From Hymenobacter jejuensis (lineage in GTDB: Bacteria; Bacteroidota; Bacteroidia; Cytophagales; Hymenobacteraceae), in the NCBI RefSeq assembly GCF_006337165.1, contig NZ_CP040896.1, positions 1,984,001 through 2,048,000 of the forward strand: a stretch of DNA of 64,000 bases, written 5' to 3'. The position numbers and the translations under genes were made by a program. The notes under the pieces are model-generated. The model was not told where the DNA came from and ran no database searches. It saw only the letters and a program-made list of their open reading frames with translations. How positions within the stretch are numbered: position 1 is the first letter of the stretch; each line of letters begins with the position of its first letter. Positions 60,136-64,000 of the stretch are shown in pieces.

Positions 60136-60978
60136 ATGGTTGTCACGATAATAGGAGTGGGGTTGATTGGCGGCTCGCTGGCCTTAAGCCTGAAAGCGCA
60201 CGGCGTGGCCGGCAGCGTGATCGGGGTCGATCAGAGTGCCGAAAACCTGCGCAAAGCCTTGGAGTTGAACCTCATTGATGAAGGCACCACCGACTTGGCC
60301 GCGGCCGTACGCCGCTCGAGCTTGGTGGTGGTGGCCGTGCCCATGGACGCCATGCTGACGGTGCTGCCGCAGGTATTGGATGTGGTTGATCAGCAAGTAG
60401 TTATTGACGTCGGCTCGACGAAAGAAAAGCTGCTGACCGCCGTTGCCGACCACCCGCACCGCGACCGTTTTGTGGCGGTGCACCCCATGGCCGGTACCGA
60501 ATATTCAGGGCCGGAAGCGGCGGTGCCTCACCTGTTTGAAGACAAAACGCTCGTAATCTGCGATGCCGAGCATAGTCATCCGGCTGCCGTGGCACTGGTA
60601 GAAAAGGTGTTTCAGCAGCTGCAAATGCGCCTCGTGTACCTCGATGCAGCCTCCCACGACGTGCACACGGCCTACGTGTCGCACATTTCCCACATTACTT
60701 CTTTCGCGCTGGCGCTCACGGTGTTAGAGAAAGAGAAAGAAGAACAGCGCATCTTTGAGCTGGCCAGCGGCGGCTTCGAATCGACGGTGCGCTTGGCCAA
60801 AAGCTCCTCGGCGATGTGGGTGCCCATTTTCCGCCAAAACCGCCTGAATGTGCTCGACGTGCTCGACGAGCACCTGCGCCAGCTTCAGCACATGCGCGAT
60901 ATTTTGCAACAAGAAGACTATCAGGCGTTTACCAACCTGATTGAACAAGCCAACGTCATTCGTAAAATCTTAAAATAA
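60136..60978 (+). CDS. tyrA: prephenate dehydrogenase
   Basis: From the ATG at 60136 the protein is 280 residues, starting MVVTIIGVGLIGGSLAL, a Rossmann NAD-binding motif. Prephenate-side motifs HPMAGTEYSGPEAA and ASHDVHTAYVSHISHI are present, then a helical C terminus. It makes 4-hydroxyphenylpyruvate, the Tyr precursor. There is no fused chorismate mutase or ACT domain. Its stop shares one base with the start of the next gene (TAATG). A longer frame from 60100 is less likely. Confidence 0.95.
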   Translation: MVVTIIGVGLIGGSLALSLKAHGVAGSVIGVDQSAENLRKALELNLIDEGTTDLAAAVRRSSLVVVAVPMDAMLTVLPQVLDVVDQQVVIDVGSTKEKLLTAVADHPHRDRFVAVHPMAGTEYSGPEAAVPHLFEDKTLVICDAEHSHPAAVALVEKVFQQLQMRLVYLDAASHDVHTAYVSHISHITSFALALTVLEKEKEEQRIFELASGGFESTVRLAKSSSAMWVPIFRQNRLNVLDVLDEHLRQLQHMRDILQQEDYQAFTNLIEQANVIRKILK

Positions 60979-62063
60979 TGGATCAGTCATCTCCCCTGGC
61001 CGCCCTCGGCAAGCCTTCCATTCACAAAAAGCCGCTCATCATCTCGGGCCCGTGCAGCGCCGAAACCGAGCAGCAGACCATCGAAACCTGCACGCGTCTC
61101 GCGGCTACCGGCAAAGTCGATATGCTGCGCGCCGGCATCTGGAAGCCGCGCACCAAGCCCGGCCTGTTCGAAGGCATCGGCACGAAAGGCTTGCCGTGGA
61201 TGAAAAAGGCCAAAGACCTTACAGGCCTGCCGATTACGGTGGAAGTAGCCACGGCCAAGCACGTGGAGGACTGCCTCGCCTTCGATGTGGACGTGCTCTG
61301 GATCGGTGCCCGCACGACCGTAAACCCCTTTTCGGTGCAGGAAGTGGCCGATGCCCTGCGCGGCGTGAACATTCCGGTGCTGATCAAAAACCCAATCAAC
61401 CCCGACATCGAGCTGTGGACGGGCGCCGTGGAGCGCATTGCCAAAGCCGGTATTAAAGATATTGGTCTGATTCACAGAGGATTCTCTAGCTACGGCAACA
61501 CCGATTTTCGCAATGCCCCGATGTGGCACCTGCCCATCGAGATGAAGCTGCGCCTGCCCGAATTGCCGCTTATCTGCGACCCAAGCCACATTGGTGGTCG
61601 CCGCGATGTGCTGCAAAGCATCGCCCAAAAGGCCATCGACCTCGACTACGACGGCCTGATGATCGAATCGCACATCGACCCCGACAATGCCTGGAGCGAC
61701 GCCAAGCAGCAAGTGACGCCGGAGCGCCTGGGCGAGCTGATTGATAGCCTCATCTGGCGCGCCGAAACCACTGACAAACAAGAGTTTCTGACCGCGTTGG
61801 AGCGCCTGCGTCAGCAGATTAACCACATCGACGACGAGATCATGCAGCTCATCAGCAACCGCATGGCCATTGCCGAGCAAATCGGGGTGTACAAAAAGGA
61901 GAATAACATCACCATTCTGCAGCCCAGCCGCTGGGGCGAAATTTTGGAGCGCGGCGTAAAGAAAGGCGCCAAGCTAGGCCTAACGGAAGACTTCATTCAT
62001 AAGTACCTGGATGCCATCCACATCGAGTCTATCAACCGCCAGAACAACGTGATGAATAAGTAG
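60978..62063 (+). CDS. bifunctional DAHP synthase / chorismate mutase type II
   Basis: The 361-residue protein has an N-terminal DAHP synthase part of the KdsA-like class (SGPCSAETEQQTIET, RAGIWKPRTKPGLFEGIG, DPSHIGGRRD) and a C-terminal AroQ-type chorismate mutase (about 268-355: ALERLRQQINHIDDEIMQLIS, IAEQIGVYKKENN). It thus makes the first intermediate of the shikimate pathway and prephenate, which feeds PheA and TyrA encoded upstream. The mutase part usually acts as the feedback sensor in this fusion. It completes the operon, with a terminator after it. Confidence 0.96.
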   Translation: MDQSSPLAALGKPSIHKKPLIISGPCSAETEQQTIETCTRLAATGKVDMLRAGIWKPRTKPGLFEGIGTKGLPWMKKAKDLTGLPITVEVATAKHVEDCLAFDVDVLWIGARTTVNPFSVQEVADALRGVNIPVLIKNPINPDIELWTGAVERIAKAGIKDIGLIHRGFSSYGNTDFRNAPMWHLPIEMKLRLPELPLICDPSHIGGRRDVLQSIAQKAIDLDYDGLMIESHIDPDNAWSDAKQQVTPERLGELIDSLIWRAETTDKQEFLTALERLRQQINHIDDEIMQLISNRMAIAEQIGVYKKENNITILQPSRWGEILERGVKKGAKLGLTEDFIHKYLDAIHIESINRQNNVMNK

Positions 62064-62094
62064 GAGCGAAGCATTTTCATTTCTCCTAATGCTA

Positions 62095-62139
62095 AACCCC
62101 GCCTGTCATCCTTTGCTTAGGATGGCAGGCGGGGTTTTT
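62095..62139 (+). terminator. operon terminator
   Basis: Arms 62095-62112 and 62119-62136 pair with one wobble over a TTGCTT loop, followed by a T run. It closes the aromatic operon. Confidence 0.92.
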
Positions 62140-62154
62140 GTTGGCCAATGGCGT

Positions 62155-62181
62155 ACAACTTATTGATAATTAATAAGTTGT
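62155..62181. repeat. short AT-rich palindrome with the TTGATAAT motif
   Basis: ACAACTTATT at 62155-62164 pairs with AATAAGTTGT at 62172-62181. The left-arm edge and loop contain TTGATAATTA. It lies just past the stop of the TPR gene and is one copy of a motif found after several stops in this window. Confidence 0.7.
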
Positions 62182-62189
62182 GTAGAGAG

Positions 62190-63164
62190 TTAATTCGGCT
62201 TAGCTTCGGCTGGCTTAGCTTCGGCTGGCTTGGCATCGGCGGGCGTTGCTTCGGCAGATTTTGCCTCAGCAGCCTTCGTTTCTGCGGGTTTCGGCTCCGG
62301 CGTCGCGGTGTTCTTGGCGGGCGTCGCTTTAGCGGTTGCGGGCTTTTTTGTTTTGGAGGTCTTCTTGCCAGTCTTTTTTGCGGCCAGCAGCTCCTTTTGG
62401 GTTTTGATTCGCTCCTCGATCTTGCTAAGCAGGAAGCTGGCGTCGGACTTGTGGGCCTCGTCAGGAAACTGATCTACAGCCAGTTGCGCTTCGGTGCGGG
62501 CTTTCTCGTACTGCTTCAGCTCCAGGTACACAAAGGCAAGGTTGAGGTGGGCCGTGGGGAAGTCCTTTTTCAGTTCGATGGAGTGCAGAAAGTACGGCAC
62601 GCTCTGCTTAAACTGGCCGAGGCGCTGCTTGGCGTAGCCTACTACAAAATACGATTTGTAGTCGCCGTAAGCGTGTTTGTGGGCTTCCTCATAATGCTTG
62701 ATCATGAGCGGAAACAGCTCATCCTCAGTCTTTTTCTTCTCAGCGCAGTCGCATTGCTGCACGGCGTAGTAGTAGTCGCCGAGGCCGCGGTCGAGCTTGT
62801 AGTTGTCGGGGTACTTTTGCTTGAGGGAGTCCAGCACGGCCCTCACCCGGAAGCGGTAGCGCGTACCCGGGGCTTCGTGCTCTTGGTTTTCCTCCAACGA
62901 CTCCAGTGTGCTTAAGTCCTTGAAAGTGAAGCTTCTATAGTTGCTGCTGGCGATACTGTAGTTCAGCACGATCTCCTCTTTTTTGAGGGCCACGGCGGGC
63001 TGGGCATTTTTGGGGTCGTAGTCGTTGAGGAGCTTAAAGGCCGACTCGTACTTTTTCTCCGCCACCAGGTCATCGGCTTTCCGCAGAACTGCCATGTTGG
63101 TTTGGCCCCATACCGTGTTGGCCATCAACAACAAACCCGCACTTAGACTTACAAAACAACGCAT
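62190..63164 (-). CDS. secreted TPR protein with a Pro/Ala/Glu/Lys-rich tail
   Basis: The 324-residue protein has a signal peptide (LLLMANTVWGQ) and tetratricopeptide-like helix pairs in the middle, such as EEAHKHAYGDYKSYFVVGYAKQRLGQFK and HLNLAFVYLELKQYEKARTEAQLAVDQFPDEAHK. The C terminus (about 250-324) is low complexity: Lys/Thr/Pro-rich, then tandem AEAKP-type units (AEAKPAEAKPN) encoded by a short DNA repeat near 62193-62250. It would be periplasmic and may scaffold proteins. The partner is unknown. Confidence 0.85.
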   Translation of the reverse strand: MRCFVSLSAGLLLMANTVWGQTNMAVLRKADDLVAEKKYESAFKLLNDYDPKNAQPAVALKKEEIVLNYSIASSNYRSFTFKDLSTLESLEENQEHEAPGTRYRFRVRAVLDSLKQKYPDNYKLDRGLGDYYYAVQQCDCAEKKKTEDELFPLMIKHYEEAHKHAYGDYKSYFVVGYAKQRLGQFKQSVPYFLHSIELKKDFPTAHLNLAFVYLELKQYEKARTEAQLAVDQFPDEAHKSDASFLLSKIEERIKTQKELLAAKKTGKKTSKTKKPATAKATPAKNTATPEPKPAETKAAEAKSAEATPADAKPAEAKPAEAKPN

Positions 63165-63479
63165 ACTTGTTGGGCACTAAAAAATAGGTGCGACGGACTT
63201 TTTATGGGTCGCGGGTCAAACATACAGCCACTCGCGCGGCCTAAGAACGACGACGCAGCGGCCAGCGTACGCCGCTTCCAGCAGGTACTTAAGATAAGCA
63301 AAGCCAGGAAGCTAAAGATTCTCAGCTTCAGCCTTTTCGCTGTGGCGCTGCGGGGCAAAGGATCTCAGGTCAGGCTGAACTAGCCGAAAGATACTGGTTC
63401 GGCGGTAGTTGGCAGCAAACCCACGGCCGGCGCGGCGTGCTGCTTTGGCCGTTTGCAAAGTTCGAGCGTACTTGGTGGC
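63165..63479. other. intergenic region, 315 bp
   Basis: No gene is supported; frames here are shadows or short. It separates the minus-strand TPR gene from the plus-strand acyltransferase and should hold both promoters, but no clear TAnnTTTG pair was found. Confidence 0.4.
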
Positions 63480-64000
63480 ATGCTCTTTTATACCGTTATG
63501 AAGCCCTTGGTGCAGGTGGCGCTGCGGGTATTTTTTCGCCGGCTCGAAATCCGGCACCCCGAGCGACTACAGGAGCCTGGTCCGTTGTTAATCGTTGGTA
63601 ATCACCCCAATACGCTTATGGACCCGCTGGTGGTAGCCGTCAACCGCCGCGACCCGATTGCGTTTCTAGCCAAGAGCACCTTCTTTCAAAACCCCATTCT
63701 GCGCCGGATCATGGAGTCGGGTAATTCTATCCCGATTTATCGGCGGCAGGATGCTGAAACCGGCGTGGGGGGGGCTTCGCCCGAAGAACTGGCGGCCCGC
63801 AACGAAGCCGCCTTCAGCCGCTGCTACGACTACCTCGATCGGCGCGGCACCATCATGATCTTTCCGGAGGGCACCAGCATTTCGGAGCGCCGCCTGCGGC
63901 CCCTCAAAACGGGCGCGGCCCGCATTGCGCTGGGAGCCGAAGCGCGCCACAACTTCCAACTGGGGCTGCGGGTGTTGCCCTTGGGTATCAATTACTTCGA
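63480..64000 (+). CDS. PlsC-type 1-acylglycerol-3-phosphate acyltransferase, partial
   Basis: The frame is open to the window edge (173 codons). It starts MLFYTVMKPLVQVALRVFF with a hydrophobic segment and has the acyltransferase motif I NHPNTLMD (His42, Asp48; the HX4-5D catalytic pair) and motif III FPEGTS near residue 128. It would transfer an acyl chain to lysophosphatidic acid in phospholipid synthesis. The C-terminal part lies beyond 64000. Other members of this superfamily (for example acyltransferases for lipid A) cannot be ruled out. Confidence 0.85.
   Translation, partial: MLFYTVMKPLVQVALRVFFRRLEIRHPERLQEPGPLLIVGNHPNTLMDPLVVAVNRRDPIAFLAKSTFFQNPILRRIMESGNSIPIYRRQDAETGVGGASPEELAARNEAAFSRCYDYLDRRGTIMIFPEGTSISERRLRPLKTGAARIALGAEARHNFQLGLRVLPLGINYF

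Noticed and set aside
60987..61880. 297-codon frame antisense to DAHP synthase
   Set aside because: Shadow; the sense frame matches DAHP synthase and chorismate mutase.
1..64000. CRISPR arrays, tRNA, rRNA, insertion sequences
   Set aside because: No regularly spaced repeats, cloverleaf landmarks, rRNA cores or transposase domains were seen.

Overview
The window looks like a chromosomal segment of a GC-rich Bacteroidetes bacterium close to Hymenobacter. The evidence is gene content (GldJ, PorP/SprF, DUF4175, DUF4382, TonB with carboxypeptidase-regulatory domains, DUF4385), TTG-N19-TAnnTTTG-type promoters, gene starts without clear Shine-Dalgarno sites, and dispersed palindromes of the GTCATCCTGAGC...GAAGGACCT type. 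No dnaA, parA/parB, rRNA, tRNA, CRISPR or transposase was seen. Most genes lie on the minus strand.

Layout. 1-2.6 kb is AT-richer: the 3' end of recF, a DUF721 gene, about 1 kb without a convincing gene, a 52-bp palindrome built around a parS-type 16-mer, and a small helix-turn-helix regulator with a cluster of TGTAACA sites upstream. 2.7-22.7 kb is housekeeping: GDPD, rhomboid protease, polyprenyl synthetase, RNase R, a fused Opp-type ATPase, lspA, ileS, an RND/MMPL exporter, glyS and a PiT phosphate transporter. 22.8-24.8 kb holds two clusters of DnaA-box-like 9-mers, around two small genes; the larger one (about 850 bp, with AT-rich stretches) is my candidate for the chromosomal replication origin. 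mnmG, a frequent neighbour of oriC in other bacteria, follows 2.6 kb downstream.

24.8-51.6 kb: Ig-like lipoprotein, methyltransferase, mnmG, ybeY coupled to an RsbW-like ATPase, DUF4175 protein, exonuclease III, AhpD-like protein, comF, gldJ with porP/sprF, an AsmA-like giant, small lipoproteins, dgkA, GNAT, DHH phosphoesterase, fumC, dodecin, and an ECF sigma factor overlapping an anti-sigma/TonB fusion. 51.9-57.2 kb: VWA protein, beta-barrel protein, a secreted hypothetical, and a haloperoxidase/PAP2-type gene broken by a one-base frameshift that has also lost a catalytic histidine.

57.7-62.1 kb is the most striking unit: an aromatic amino-acid operon (pheA, aminotransferase, tyrA, DAHP synthase/chorismate mutase) preceded by two consecutive short ORFs packed with Phe and Tyr codons, each followed by an intrinsic terminator. 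The arrangement reads as tandem leader-peptide attenuators. The window ends with a TPR protein and the start of a PlsC-type acyltransferase.

All calls are from reading the sequence; no database search was run.
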